A stretch of DNA of 64,000 nucleotides from Hyphomicrobiales bacterium (GCA_017304475.1 JAFKKV010000016.1:62001-126000); one strand, 5' to 3'; counted from the first letter of the stretch, positions 17,500 through 25,892 are shown. Translations and numbers: made by a program. The notes: generated by a model not told the origin, from the sequence alone.

Positions 17500-18237
17500 T
17501 CAGTGCTTCGACATGCGGCCGAGGAAATCGCGAATGCGGGGATGCCGTGGATTGACCAGGACATCCCCAGGCGTGCCCTGGTCGAGGATCCGCCCCTTGT
17601 CGAGAAACAGCACCCGGTCGGCGACGTCGCGGGCGAACTGCATCTCATGGGTGACGACGACCATGGTCATGCCGGCCGCCTTCGTGCCGGCCATGACATT
17701 GAGGACTTCGCCGACGAGTTCGGGATCGAGCGCAGAGGTCGGCTCGTCGAACAGCATGACCTCGGGCTCCAGCGCCAAGGCGCGCGCGATGCCGACGCGC
17801 TGCTGCTGGCCGCCGGACAGCTGGGAGGGATAGAAGGTCGCCCTCTCCGCCAGCCCGACAGCGGCCAAGTGGTGCAGGGCCTTTTCGCGGGCGGCGGCAC
17901 GGCTCATCTTCAGAACCTTGCGCAACGCCAGCGCGACATTCTCCACCGCCGTCTTGTGCGGGTAGAGATGGATCCCCTGGAACACCATGCCGATCCGGCG
18001 CCGGACGGCGTTCAGATCGACCTTCTTGCCGGTCACCTCCTGGGAGCCGACGAAAATCCGTCCGGACGAGGGCTCCTCGAGCCGGTTGATGCAGCGCAGG
18101 CAGGTGCTCTTGCCCGAACCCGACGAGCCGACGAGCACCACCGCTTCGCCGCGGCCGATGCTGAGGTCGATGCCATCAAGCACATCAACCGCTCCAAAGC
18201 TCTTGTGGAGGCCTTCGATCCTGACGGCGTCGGTCAT
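17500..18237 (-). CDS. Polar amino acid ABC transporter ATP-binding protein (GlnQ/HisP-like)
   Basis: A 245-residue ATPase. Walker A is GSSGSGKSTCLRCINRLE (about residues 34-51), followed by the family-typical LEEPSSGRI. Signature [15 protein letters not shown], Walker B VMLFDEPTSALDPE, switch VVVTHEMQFARDVADRV. The ATG at 18237 is chosen because it starts directly before the first strand (MTDAVRIEGLHKSFG); the open frame extends 35 codons upstream with unconserved sequence. Confidence 0.93.
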   Translation of the reverse strand: MTDAVRIEGLHKSFGAVDVLDGIDLSIGRGEAVVLVGSSGSGKSTCLRCINRLEEPSSGRIFVGSQEVTGKKVDLNAVRRRIGMVFQGIHLYPHKTAVENVALALRKVLKMSRAAAREKALHHLAAVGLAERATFYPSQLSGGQQQRVGIARALALEPEVMLFDEPTSALDPELVGEVLNVMAGTKAAGMTMVVVTHEMQFARDVADRVLFLDKGRILDQGTPGDVLVNPRHPRIRDFLGRMSKH

Positions 18238-18307
18238 GGCTGAAGCGGTTCCCTGAAGCGCGGAAGGACGGCCCTGCCCGCTCCGTCTCGAGCGGGCCGG
18301 CCGGATA

Positions 18308-19168
18308 TCAACGGCAAGCCGGCTGATGCTCGGTGGCGTCATGGCCCTCGAAACCGGGGGCGCCGAAGCCCGGGAAAACAGTGGCGGTGCTCGAATCCGC
18401 AGCCGGCGCGACGCCGAACCACTTGGCGTGAAGCTGCGACAGCGTGCCGTCCCGCTTCATGCATTCGATGGCCATCTCCACCTCGTTGCGGAAGGCGACA
18501 TCGTCCTTGCGCGCGGCGAGTGCGAAGTTGCGCCCGAGGTCCAACGAAAAGGCCACTTCGGCCATGGGCGTCTGGGTGGCGATGTAACGCGACACCGGGG
18601 CGTCGGCGACATTGACGAAGGCGCGGCCGATCATCACCGCCTGCACCGCGTCGGCATTCTTGTTGTAGCGCTGCAGGGTGAAGCCGTAGCGCTGTTCATT
18701 CTCGGTCGCCCATTTGTCGGCCACCGAGCCGCTATTGACCGAGAGCGACTTGCCCCTCAGCTCCTCGAGCGAACCGATCGTCACGCCCTTCTTAGTTAGG
18801 AAGCCCAGGCCCGTCGGCATATAGGGCTCGGTGAACAACATCTGGGCGGCGCGCTCGGTCGTGACATTGGTCGGCGCCACGATCAGCTCGAAGCGCTTGG
18901 AGAACAGCCCGGCGAAGATCGCGGAGAAATTGGCGTCGACCATCTCGACGCCCGGACGGCCCATGCGCCGGGCGATTTCCTGCGCGAATTCATAGGAGAA
19001 GCCGGTCGTCTCGCCATTCGGCTTCTTGAAGGCGAAGGGGGCAAAACCGACATCGGCCGCGACCCTGAGCGGCGCGTTCTGGGGATGATCGGCATTCTGC
19101 GCCAGGGCCGCGAATGTCAGGGAGACGGCCAGACCAATACCCGCTGCCGCCTTCAGAATGCGTGACAT
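18308..19168 (-). CDS. Amino acid ABC transporter substrate-binding protein (SBP family 3)
   Basis: A 286-residue periplasmic protein. The signal peptide MSRILKAAAGIGLAVSLTFA ends near ALAQ. LRVAADVGFAPFAFKKPNGE and TTGFSYEFAQEIARRMG are family 3 signatures. GGGAG stands 8 bases before the ATG at 19168, preferred over the ATG at 19186. First gene of the importer operon, with a LysR box 116 bases upstream (19284-19298). In this context the ligand may be an N-carbamoyl amino acid or related compound rather than a common amino acid; that is inference. Confidence 0.9.
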   Translation of the reverse strand: MSRILKAAAGIGLAVSLTFAALAQNADHPQNAPLRVAADVGFAPFAFKKPNGETTGFSYEFAQEIARRMGRPGVEMVDANFSAIFAGLFSKRFELIVAPTNVTTERAAQMLFTEPYMPTGLGFLTKKGVTIGSLEELRGKSLSVNSGSVADKWATENEQRYGFTLQRYNKNADAVQAVMIGRAFVNVADAPVSRYIATQTPMAEVAFSLDLGRNFALAARKDDVAFRNEVEMAIECMKRDGTLSQLHAKWFGVAPAADSSTATVFPGFGAPGFEGHDATEHQPACR

Positions 19169-19283
19169 GATAATTCTCCCGATCATTGGTTCAGCGGCGG
19201 CTTCGGTCGCTCGATGAGCCCAGCATGGAGCGTCTCCTATCAGCAGCCGAAGCGACGAACGATGAATTTAATGTCACTCATCC

Positions 19284-19298
19284 ATAATGGGCTGTTAT
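19284..19298 (-). promoter_or_regulatory. LysR box before the amino acid transporter operon
   Basis: ATAATGGGCTGTTAT. Read toward the transporter it is CATAAC-AGCCC-ATTATGGAT, the same pattern as the boxes at lysR and the hydantoinase operon. It has T-N11-A geometry and lies 116 bases before the binding-protein ATG. Confidence 0.75.
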
Positions 19299-19353
19299 GG
19301 GATGGAGGGATGTCGGCTCCAGACTTGCGACCGCGGCTCGCATTGCGGTCGGC

Positions 19354-19418
19354 CGTCCTTCGAGGCTCGCGACGCTCGCACCTCCACGCAAAAGCTCAGC
19401 TTTTGCGTGGGGATGAGG
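19354..19418. repeat. Dispersed repeat with a palindromic insertion
   Basis: A CGTCCTTCGAGGCTCGC ... GGATGAGG repeat, common in Hyphomicrobiales, interrupted at 19384-19410 by a perfect palindrome with 13-base arms (CCACGCAAAAGCT and its complement around a single C). An inverted, uninterrupted copy is at 19503-19547. Confidence 0.65.
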
Positions 19419-19502
19419 TGGGTGGTGCATGGCATTGATGTTGCGCATGAAGCCGAAGCAGACGAGCGCATCGTGCGCCCCGGTGATGCCGGCCCCTACG
19501 CC

Positions 19503-19547
19503 CCCCATCCTGAAGTGTTCGCGCCCTTGCGCGAGCCTCGAAGGACG
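19503..19547. repeat. Inverted copy of the dispersed repeat
   Basis: CCATCCTGAAGTG ... GCGAGCCTCGAAGGACG is the reverse-oriented partner of 19354-19418, lacking the inserted palindrome. Together they could form a long stem in a read-through transcript between the two operons. Confidence 0.6.
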
Positions 19548-19621
19548 ACTGACGGCCATGCAGGAGTCGAATCCGAACGAACCCGACCCAGTCAGCGATC
19601 ATCCGCAAGCTCATCGCCTTG

Positions 19622-19665
19622 GCATAACGTCGGATTATAGATGGCCGGAAAAATAGCATGTCCTG
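19622..19665 (+). promoter_or_regulatory. LysR box before the hydantoinase operon
   Basis: The box ATAACGTCGGATTAT (19624-19638) reads CATAAC-GTCGG-ATTATAGAT toward the operon. The whole 44-base block is 34/44 identical to the lysR promoter block at 15769-15812, far more than the dyad alone requires, so the flanking AAATAGCA element is probably functional too. Confidence 0.78.
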
Positions 19666-19741
19666 ATCTCGATACCGAGCCGCTATGGTCCCGGCCGGAA
19701 CCGAACCGTCGACCGGTCCGGATGGCAGCGAGCAGACGACC

Positions 19742-21115
19742 ATGAGTGATTTCGACCTCGTTCTCCGGGGCAATATCGTGCTTTCGGATCGCGTCATCGA
19801 AAACGGCCACGTGGCGGTGCGCGACGGCAAGGTCGTGCTGGTCGGCGGTGGCGCGCCCCCCGAGGCGCGTCAGACCGAGGACTTTCGCGGCCGGTGGATC
19901 ATCCCGGGCGCCATTGACGGCCAGGTTCATTCGGGCAGCCAGGCCGGCCAGGAAGGCATCGGCATGGCCTCGCGGGCGGCTGCCGCCGGCGGCATCACCG
20001 TCATGGTCGACATGCCCTATGACGAACCCGAGCCGGTCACCGGCCGCGGCCAGTTCGAGGCCAAACGCGCGGTGGTCGAGAGCGAGGCCCAGGTCGATGT
20101 CGCGCTCTATGCCACCATCGCCATCGAGAACGGGCTCGGCGCCATTCCCGGCCTGATCGAGGCGGGCGCCTGCGCGTTCAAGTTCTCGATGTTCGAGGCC
20201 AATGCGACCCGCTTTCCGCGCATCACCGACGACACCCTGTTCGAGGCTTTTCGGCTGATCGCGCCGAGCGGCCTGTTGTGCGGCGTGCACAACCAGGACC
20301 AGGCGATGACGCAGGCCAATATCGCCCGCGCCATCGCCGCGGGCGATACCGGTTGGGACGCCTTCGGGCGCGCACACACGCCGCTGATCGAGAATCTGGC
20401 GACCGCCCGCATCTATGAGCTCGGCGCGGAAACCGGCGCGCGGGCGCATGCCGTGCATGTCTCGACCTCGCGCGGCTTCGAGATCTGCAACATGTACCGG
20501 CAGGCCGGCCACCAGGCGACGATCGAAACCTGCGTGCAATATCTCATGCTCAACGAGGAAGAGCATGTTCGCCGCTTCGGCGCCCGCGCCAAACATTACC
20601 CGCCGATCCGGCCCAAGGCCGAGATGGACCGGCTGTGGACCCATATCGCGCGCGGCGAATGCGACTTCGTCTCCTCCGACCACGTCTCCTGGGGGCTGGA
20701 GAAGAAGGGCAATCCCAATGTCTTCGCCAACAATTCGGGCGGACCGGGGCTGGAGACCCTGGTGCCGGCCCTGTGGACCGGCTGCGCCGAGCGCGGCATC
20801 TCGCCGACCATGGCGGTGAAGCTCCTGTGCGAAGGGCCGGCGCGCGCTTTCCAGCTCGCCGACAAGGGCCGCTTGGCCCCCGGCGCCGACGCCGACATCG
20901 TCGTGCTGGAACCGGGCGCCTTCCCGTTCGACCCGTCGAAGAGCCTGTCGGCGGTGAAATGGAGCTCGTTCGAAGCCCGGGTCTTCTCGGTGCGCGTCGC
21001 CGCCACCTATCTGCGCGGCGCACTCGCCTGGGACGGTTCCCAGATCCGCAACCAGGCCGGCGCCGGCCGCTTCGTGCCGCCCGCCTCCGCCGGATCGAGC
21101 CACCATGCCCATTGA
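19742..21115 (+). CDS. Dihydroorotase/hydantoinase-type cyclic amidohydrolase
   Basis: A 457-residue zinc amidohydrolase that opens cyclic amides (hydantoin, dihydropyrimidine or allantoin class). The N-terminal beta-sandwich leads to GAIDGQVHSGSQ, where the usual His-x-His metal pair is Gln61-x-His63. The bridging, normally carboxylated, lysine is Lys147 in CAFKFSMF. Further ligands are the His in CGVHNQDQ, the His in AHAVHVSTSRG and the Asp in FVSSDHVSWG. Gln for the first His also occurs in some dihydroorotases, so activity is likely. It is followed by two carbamoyl-amide hydrolases and overlaps the first by 11 bases, so its product is probably an N-carbamoyl compound. Confidence 0.85.
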   Translation: MSDFDLVLRGNIVLSDRVIENGHVAVRDGKVVLVGGGAPPEARQTEDFRGRWIIPGAIDGQVHSGSQAGQEGIGMASRAAAAGGITVMVDMPYDEPEPVTGRGQFEAKRAVVESEAQVDVALYATIAIENGLGAIPGLIEAGACAFKFSMFEANATRFPRITDDTLFEAFRLIAPSGLLCGVHNQDQAMTQANIARAIAAGDTGWDAFGRAHTPLIENLATARIYELGAETGARAHAVHVSTSRGFEICNMYRQAGHQATIETCVQYLMLNEEEHVRRFGARAKHYPPIRPKAEMDRLWTHIARGECDFVSSDHVSWGLEKKGNPNVFANNSGGPGLETLVPALWTGCAERGISPTMAVKLLCEGPARAFQLADKGRLAPGADADIVVLEPGAFPFDPSKSLSAVKWSSFEARVFSVRVAATYLRGALAWDGSQIRNQAGAGRFVPPASAGSSHHAH

Positions 21116-22358
21116 CGGCAACAGGCTGTGGCGGCGGATCGAGACGCTCGCCGGCATCACCGACCCGGACCAGCCCTGGACACGCCGGTCGTTCAGCCGG
21201 CGCTTCCTGGAAGGGCGGGCCTGGCTGGCGGCGGAGTTCGAGGCGGCGGGTCTCGCCACCGCGATCGATGCCGGCGGCAATCTCGTCGGTGAATGGGCCG
21301 GTACGGATCCAGCGCTCGCCCCGATCGTGATCGGCTCGCATTCCGACACGGTTCCCGCGGGCGGCCGCTTCGACGGCATCCTCGGCGTGGTCGCCGCGCT
21401 CGAAGTCGCCCAGTGCCTCGCCGAACGCGGCGAGCGGCTGCGTCATACGCTCAAGGTCTGCGATTTCCTCGCGGAAGAGCCGAGCGAGTTCGGCCTCTCC
21501 TGCATCGGCAGCCGCGCCTATGCGGGCAAGCTGACGCCGGACATGCTGGCGCTGAAGCGCGCCGACGGCTTGAGCCTGCGCGACGCCATCACAAGCGTCG
21601 GCGGCCGGCCAGATGAGCTCGGCCGCAGCCCCGTGCCGCGGACGGCCGCCTATGTCGAGCTCCACATCGAGCAGGGCCGCATTCTCGAAACCGCCGGCTG
21701 CGATATCGGCGTCGTCACCGACATTGTCGGCATCCGCCGCGAGCGCATCACCGTCACCGGCCGGGCCGACCATTCCGGCACCACCCCGATGGCCTATCGG
21801 GCCGACGCCCTGGTCGGCGCGGCAGGCATCATCCAGGCGGTGCATGCCAGGGCGCTGGCCCTGCAGACGCCGGCTCAGCCGCTGGTCGCCACCATCGGCC
21901 ATATGGTCGTCGTCCCCAACGCGGCCAATGCGGTGCCCGGCGAAGTGACCTTGTCACTGGAGGTCCGTTCGGCCGATGAGGCCGCCATCATCCGCTTCGG
22001 CGAAGAGTTGCTGGACGCCACGCGCCCGGCGATCGCGGCACTCGGCCTGACGGCACGCAGCGAGCTCATCTCACATGTTGTGCCGACCGCCTGCGCGCGC
22101 CCGATCCAGGACGCGGTGACGGAGGCTGCGCGTCTTGCCGGCTATTCCAGCCGGCCGATCGCCAGCGGCGCCGGCCATGACGGCGTCTTCGTCGCCGCCA
22201 CCGGACCGATCGGCATGATCTTCATTCCCTGCCGTGACGGCCGCAGCCATACCCCGGAAGAATGGACCGAACCGGCCCAGGCCGAAGCCGGCACGCGCGT
22301 GCTGGCGGAGACCGTGCGCCTGCTCGACCAGAGGCTCGCCGCTCCGGGAACCATCTGA
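21105..22358 (+). CDS. M20-family amidase/hydrolase (N-carbamoyl-L-amino acid hydrolase or allantoate amidohydrolase type)
   Basis: A 417-residue metalloenzyme of the hydantoinase/carbamoylase branch of peptidase family M20. The metal-binding sites are IGSHSDTVPAGGRFDGILGV (about residues 75-95), CDFLAEEPSEFG (glutamate pair, about 122-133) and LHIEQG (about 187-192). The dimerisation-domain motif ADHSGTTPM follows, and the C-terminal histidine is in PSGAGHDG-like SGAGHDGVF. It cleaves N-carbamoyl groups to amino acid, CO2 and ammonia, normally with L-stereospecificity. It is co-translated with the hydantoinase. Confidence 0.87.
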   Translation: MPIDGNRLWRRIETLAGITDPDQPWTRRSFSRRFLEGRAWLAAEFEAAGLATAIDAGGNLVGEWAGTDPALAPIVIGSHSDTVPAGGRFDGILGVVAALEVAQCLAERGERLRHTLKVCDFLAEEPSEFGLSCIGSRAYAGKLTPDMLALKRADGLSLRDAITSVGGRPDELGRSPVPRTAAYVELHIEQGRILETAGCDIGVVTDIVGIRRERITVTGRADHSGTTPMAYRADALVGAAGIIQAVHARALALQTPAQPLVATIGHMVVVPNAANAVPGEVTLSLEVRSADEAAIIRFGEELLDATRPAIAALGLTARSELISHVVPTACARPIQDAVTEAARLAGYSSRPIASGAGHDGVFVAATGPIGMIFIPCRDGRSHTPEEWTEPAQAEAGTRVLAETVRLLDQRLAAPGTI

Positions 22359-22386
22359 CCCGCCCCTTTGACCAGGAACGTTTCGC

Positions 22387-23322
22387 ATGCCTCGTATCGT
22401 CACCGTCGCCGCCGCCCAGCTCGGTCCCATTCAGAAGGCCGAGAGCCGCGCCGATGTCATCGGCCGGATGATCGCGCTGATGAACGAGGCCCATGGCAAG
22501 GGCGCGACCTTCATCGTCTACCCTGAACTGGCGCTGACCACCTTCTTCCCGCGCTGGTACGAAGAGGACCGGGCCGCGATGGACCATTGGTTCGAGCGCG
22601 CCATGCCCGACAGCGCGACCCAGCCGCTGTTCGACCGGGCCAAGGCCCTGGGGATGGCGATGAGCTTCGGTTACGCCGAGCTGACGCCCGAGGGCCGGCA
22701 CTTCAACACCTCGATCCTGGTCAACCGGACCGGCGAGATCGTCGCCAAATACCGCAAGGTGCATCTGCCAGGGCATGTCGACTATGACGGCACGCGCTCG
22801 CACCAGCATCTGGAAAAGCGCTATTTCGAACCCGGCGACCTCGGCTTTCCCGTCTGGAACTTCGAGGGCGGCCTGGTCGGCATGGCCATCTGCAACGACC
22901 GCCGCTGGCCCGAGACCTATCGGGTGATGGGCCTGCAGGGCGTCGAAATGGTGGTGCTCGGCTTCAACACGCCCTCGGTGAACTCGCAGCGCAGCGGCGA
23001 AGGCCTCGCCGACCGACTGTTCCACCATCGTCTGTCGGTGCAGGCCGGCGCCTATCAGAACTCCACCTTCGTCGTCGCGGTCGCCAAGGCCGGCACCGAG
23101 GACGGCCATCACCTGACCGGCGGCACGCTGGTGGTCGATCCGAACGGCAAGATCCTCGGCGAACTCGACCATGAAAATGACGGCGTGCTGGTGGTCGCCT
23201 GCGACCTCGACGACACCCGCTTCGGCAAGGAAACGATCTTCGATTTCGCGCGGCACCGCCGGGTCGAGCATTACGGCCTGATCACCGAGCGCACCGGCGC
23301 GGGCGCGCCGCTCGGCCGCTGA
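22387..23322 (+). CDS. N-carbamoyl-D-amino acid hydrolase (nitrilase superfamily)
   Basis: A 311-residue carbon-nitrogen hydrolase. The Glu-Lys-Cys triad is visible at Glu47 (YPELALTTFF), Lys124 (KYRKVHLPGH) and Cys169 (GMAICNDRRWPETYRVMGL), each close to the positions known for Agrobacterium D-carbamoylase. ICNDRRWPE with HVDYDGTRSHQHLEKRYF is diagnostic for this subgroup against other nitrilases. It hydrolyses N-carbamoyl-D-amino acids to D-amino acid, CO2 and ammonia. With the M20 enzyme next door, the operon could process both stereoisomers of the ring-opened product. Confidence 0.92.
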   Translation: MPRIVTVAAAQLGPIQKAESRADVIGRMIALMNEAHGKGATFIVYPELALTTFFPRWYEEDRAAMDHWFERAMPDSATQPLFDRAKALGMAMSFGYAELTPEGRHFNTSILVNRTGEIVAKYRKVHLPGHVDYDGTRSHQHLEKRYFEPGDLGFPVWNFEGGLVGMAICNDRRWPETYRVMGLQGVEMVVLGFNTPSVNSQRSGEGLADRLFHHRLSVQAGAYQNSTFVVAVAKAGTEDGHHLTGGTLVVDPNGKILGELDHENDGVLVVACDLDDTRFGKETIFDFARHRRVEHYGLITERTGAGAPLGR

Positions 23323-23388
23323 GCCGAAGGCCACGCCGAGGCAATATGTTGGACCGTCCGGCGCACGGGCGCTGCGGCGAGACGAATA

Positions 23389-23412
23389 CACTGGGCAAGG
23401 CATTGCCCAGTG
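23389..23412. terminator. Bidirectional hairpin between convergent genes
   Basis: CACTGGGCAA-GGCA-TTGCCCAGTG is a perfect 10-bp stem with a 4-base loop, 66 bases after the carbamoylase stop and 54 bases from the convergent GFA gene end. No long T-run follows on either strand. Confidence 0.55.
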
Positions 23413-23465
23413 CCCAGCTTAGGTGCTCCGTCGCCTGATAGGGCGACTTCGCACCGGTCGCGCAC

Positions 23466-23858
23466 CTAGTCCTCAAAGCGGCTCGTGGCGTCACGGTCGC
23501 GGTCGTATCGCCTCGCCAGCGGAAACGGCGGCAACCAGGCCTCGCGACGGACGATCCAGCTTTCGTAGGTCGGCGTCAGTTGGTCAGGGGCATCGAGGGA
23601 TCCGAGATTCACCTCGATTTCGTCTGCGGTGCGCGCGAAAACCGACGAGCCGCAGCGCGGACAAAAGAACCGCCCGGCATAGTCGCGTGTTTCGCCATCG
23701 ATGGTCACGGCGTCCTGCGGGAACACCGCGGAAGCGTGAAACAGCGCGCCATGATGCTTGCGGCAGTCGAGGCAGTGACAAAGGCCGACCCGGTAAGGGC
23801 GCCCCGACGCCACGATCCGGATGTTGCCGCAAGAGCAGCCGCCAGTGAATCCGTCCAT
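23466..23858 (-). CDS. GFA/CENP-V family zinc-binding protein
   Basis: A 130-residue protein of the glutathione-dependent formaldehyde-activating (Gfa/CENP-V) fold. Zinc ligands are placed as expected: Cys8 and Cys10 (CSC), Cys27, Cys29 and Cys32 (CHCLDC), Cys66 and Cys69 (CPRC). GGAGGAGG precedes the ATG at 23858. The family name is historical; most members, including this small one, have no proven enzyme activity. Confidence 0.85.
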   Translation of the reverse strand: MDGFTGGCSCGNIRIVASGRPYRVGLCHCLDCRKHHGALFHASAVFPQDAVTIDGETRDYAGRFFCPRCGSSVFARTADEIEVNLGSLDAPDQLTPTYESWIVRREAWLPPFPLARRYDRDRDATSRFED

Positions 23859-24013
23859 GATGCGCCTCCTCCGAAATCGGGCAGGCGGAACGTCTGCAAC
23901 GAACCACACCGCCCATCTCGGGCAAATCCACCCATAGGGGCACAGGCTGCGGGAGCTTGCCCGGCACGGGCGGAAATGGCTGGTCCCCGCCGCCCGCCCG
24001 CCCCTTCCGCGCC

Positions 24014-24991
24014 TCAGGCGCGGAGCAGCACCTTGCCCTTGCGGCCGGGTTTGGCATTGGCGGCCGCTGCCTTGGCTGCGTCGGCGAGGTCGAACACGGC
24101 CTCGACCGGCAGTTTCAAGGCCCCGGTCGCGGCCAGGCGCAGCAATTCGCCCATCATCCGCATCTTGTCGGCCGGCGACAAGGCGGCGCCGATCTTGCTC
24201 GCCCAGAAGCCCTTGACGGTGGCCTGCTTGAAGATGACGTCGCCGGAGCCGATCTGCATGGGCTCGCCGGTCATCGAGCCGAAGGAGACGAGGACGCCGC
24301 CCTCGCCGAGCAGCGCCATGAGGTCGCCGCTCGCCTTGCCGCCGATGGAATCGACCGCCCGGCCGATCGACGCCCCTCCGACAATAGCCCGCACCTGATC
24401 CTGCCAGTCCGCCTGCGCGGTGGACACGGTATTGGCGATGCCGAGTTCGGCCATTTCGGCGATGCCCGCGTCACGCCGGACGAGGTTGATCGTGTTGATG
24501 CCGCGCGCCTTGGCCAGCATGGCCAGGGTCTTGCCGACGGCGCCATTGGCGGTGTTCTGGATGAGCCATCCACCCGGCTCGAGCTGCAGGAAATCGATCA
24601 GCATGACCGCGCTCATCGGCATGGCGATCAGCTGGGCCGCGGTCTCGTCGTCGATGGCATCCGGCAGAGGCACGACGACCTTGGCCGGGGCGAGGAAATA
24701 TTCGGCCCAGGTGCCGTTGACCCCGGCGACGACCACCCGCTGGCCGAGCTTCACCGTGTCGACCCCCTCGCCCAGCGCATCGACCACGCCGGCGGCCTCC
24801 GTGCCGCCAATTGCGGGCAATTGCGGCTTGTAGCCGTAGCTGCCCAGCACGGTCCAAAGGTCGTGATTATGGATCGAAGCCAGCGTCATCTTGACCCTGA
24901 CCTGGCCTGCCGCCGGCTGCGGGACCGGCCGATCGGCCAGTGTGAGGACTTCGGTCGGGTCGCCGAAGGTGGCGTGAACGACACTGCGCAT
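24014..24991 (-). CDS. Medium-chain (MDR) NADPH:quinone oxidoreductase-like protein
   Basis: A 325-residue alcohol-dehydrogenase-fold protein without the catalytic-zinc cysteines, of the quinone oxidoreductase / enoyl reductase type. The N-terminal GroES-like domain contains GGTEAAGVVDALGEGV and the cofactor-binding domain starts at NTANGAVGKTLAMLAKARG. It follows the TetR gene at 25097 by 105 bases on the same strand and is its likely target, a common pairing for electrophile or quinone defence. Confidence 0.85.
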   Translation of the reverse strand: MRSVVHATFGDPTEVLTLADRPVPQPAAGQVRVKMTLASIHNHDLWTVLGSYGYKPQLPAIGGTEAAGVVDALGEGVDTVKLGQRVVVAGVNGTWAEYFLAPAKVVVPLPDAIDDETAAQLIAMPMSAVMLIDFLQLEPGGWLIQNTANGAVGKTLAMLAKARGINTINLVRRDAGIAEMAELGIANTVSTAQADWQDQVRAIVGGASIGRAVDSIGGKASGDLMALLGEGGVLVSFGSMTGEPMQIGSGDVIFKQATVKGFWASKIGAALSPADKMRMMGELLRLAATGALKLPVEAVFDLADAAKAAAANAKPGRKGKVLLRA

Positions 24992-25096
24992 GATCGTTTC
25001 CTCCTTAAGGATCAGGTGTTCGAACCGCGGTGACGAGCCCCACCGCCCAGGGTCGAATTCATCGAATGCTTCGGCCCCCCAAGCGGCCTCGGCGCG

Positions 25097-25738
25097 TCAC
25101 GGCGAAGGCACGGACGACGTAGCGCCAGCCAGGTGCCCGGCCAGGGCCGGAGCGCCCCCCAGCAGACGCCGCATGGATGCCAGAGCCTCGTCGAGTTCCT
25201 TGCGGTCGTCGCGCAGCCGATTCAGCATCGCCGCGCCGAGGCCGATATGGTGCAGCATCCGCGCCGTCTCGCGCGGCGGCAAGCCGGCCGGCAGCGAACC
25301 GTCGGCAAGGCCCTGGTCCAGCACATCGGCGAGCCAGCCGATACGGCGGTCGATCGCGGCCTCCAGGATGGCGCGCATGGCTTCGGAGACGTCGGCGATT
25401 TCAGCGGCGAGCTTGACCATCAGGCAGCGATCGGCCCAGCAGCGACCATCCACTTCGCCGAGCCAGGCCTGAAGATAAGCGAGAGCGCGGTCGCGCCCGG
25501 TCCGCCCGTCGGCTGCGAAGACCAGCGTTATGCCCCGCTCGGTCGCTTCGACATAACGCTCGAACAGCGCGCAGCCGAACTGCTCCTTGGAGCGGAAATA
25601 GTGATAAAATGACCCTTTGGGCACGTCGGCCGCACCCAGGATCTCGTTCAATCCGGTTCCCGCGAAGCCCTTCCGCAGGATGATCGATTGCCCACAGTCG
25701 AGAATGTGGTTGCGTGCGTCTTCGAAGCGTGCGGCCAT
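25097..25738 (-). CDS. TetR family transcriptional regulator
   Basis: A 213-residue repressor. The helix-turn-helix region is residues 8-52 (ILRKGFAGTGLNEILGAADVPKGSFYHYFRSK), a variant seen in the AcuR/NemR-like branch that senses reactive electrophiles. The C-terminal domain has Cys residues (DGRCWADRCLMVKLAAEIAD) of the type used for electrophile sensing. A TAGAC dyad just upstream (25759-25773) is the presumed operator. It probably represses itself and the downstream MDR oxidoreductase. Confidence 0.88.
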   Translation of the reverse strand: MAARFEDARNHILDCGQSIILRKGFAGTGLNEILGAADVPKGSFYHYFRSKEQFGCALFERYVEATERGITLVFAADGRTGRDRALAYLQAWLGEVDGRCWADRCLMVKLAAEIADVSEAMRAILEAAIDRRIGWLADVLDQGLADGSLPAGLPPRETARMLHHIGLGAAMLNRLRDDRKELDEALASMRRLLGGAPALAGHLAGATSSVPSP

Positions 25739-25758
25739 GCGCCTGCTTAGCGCAAAAT

Positions 25759-25773
25759 TAGACCGGTCGTCTA
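25759..25773. promoter_or_regulatory. Operator for the TetR gene at 25097
   Basis: TAGAC-CGGTC-GTCTA is a 5-bp-arm dyad 21 bases upstream of the TetR ATG. TAGAC...GTCTA dyads are typical operators of this TetR branch. Confidence 0.65.
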
Positions 25774-25892
25774 GTCATGCTCAATAGGCCTTTTCCGGCC
25801 CCTGCCGAAAAGCGAACGAGCAATTCGGTCCGACCGGCCTCGCGCCTCGGCCAGCAGCAATGCGCGTGCCTGCAACGCATCATCCGAATGGC

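Larger units (their letters stand above)
19187..19741. other. Regulatory and repeat-bearing gap between divergent operons
   Basis: About 555 bases between the transporter operon (minus) and the hydantoinase operon (plus). It holds two LysR boxes, one facing each operon, separated by an inverted pair of dispersed repeats. I see no gene in it. Confidence 0.7.
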
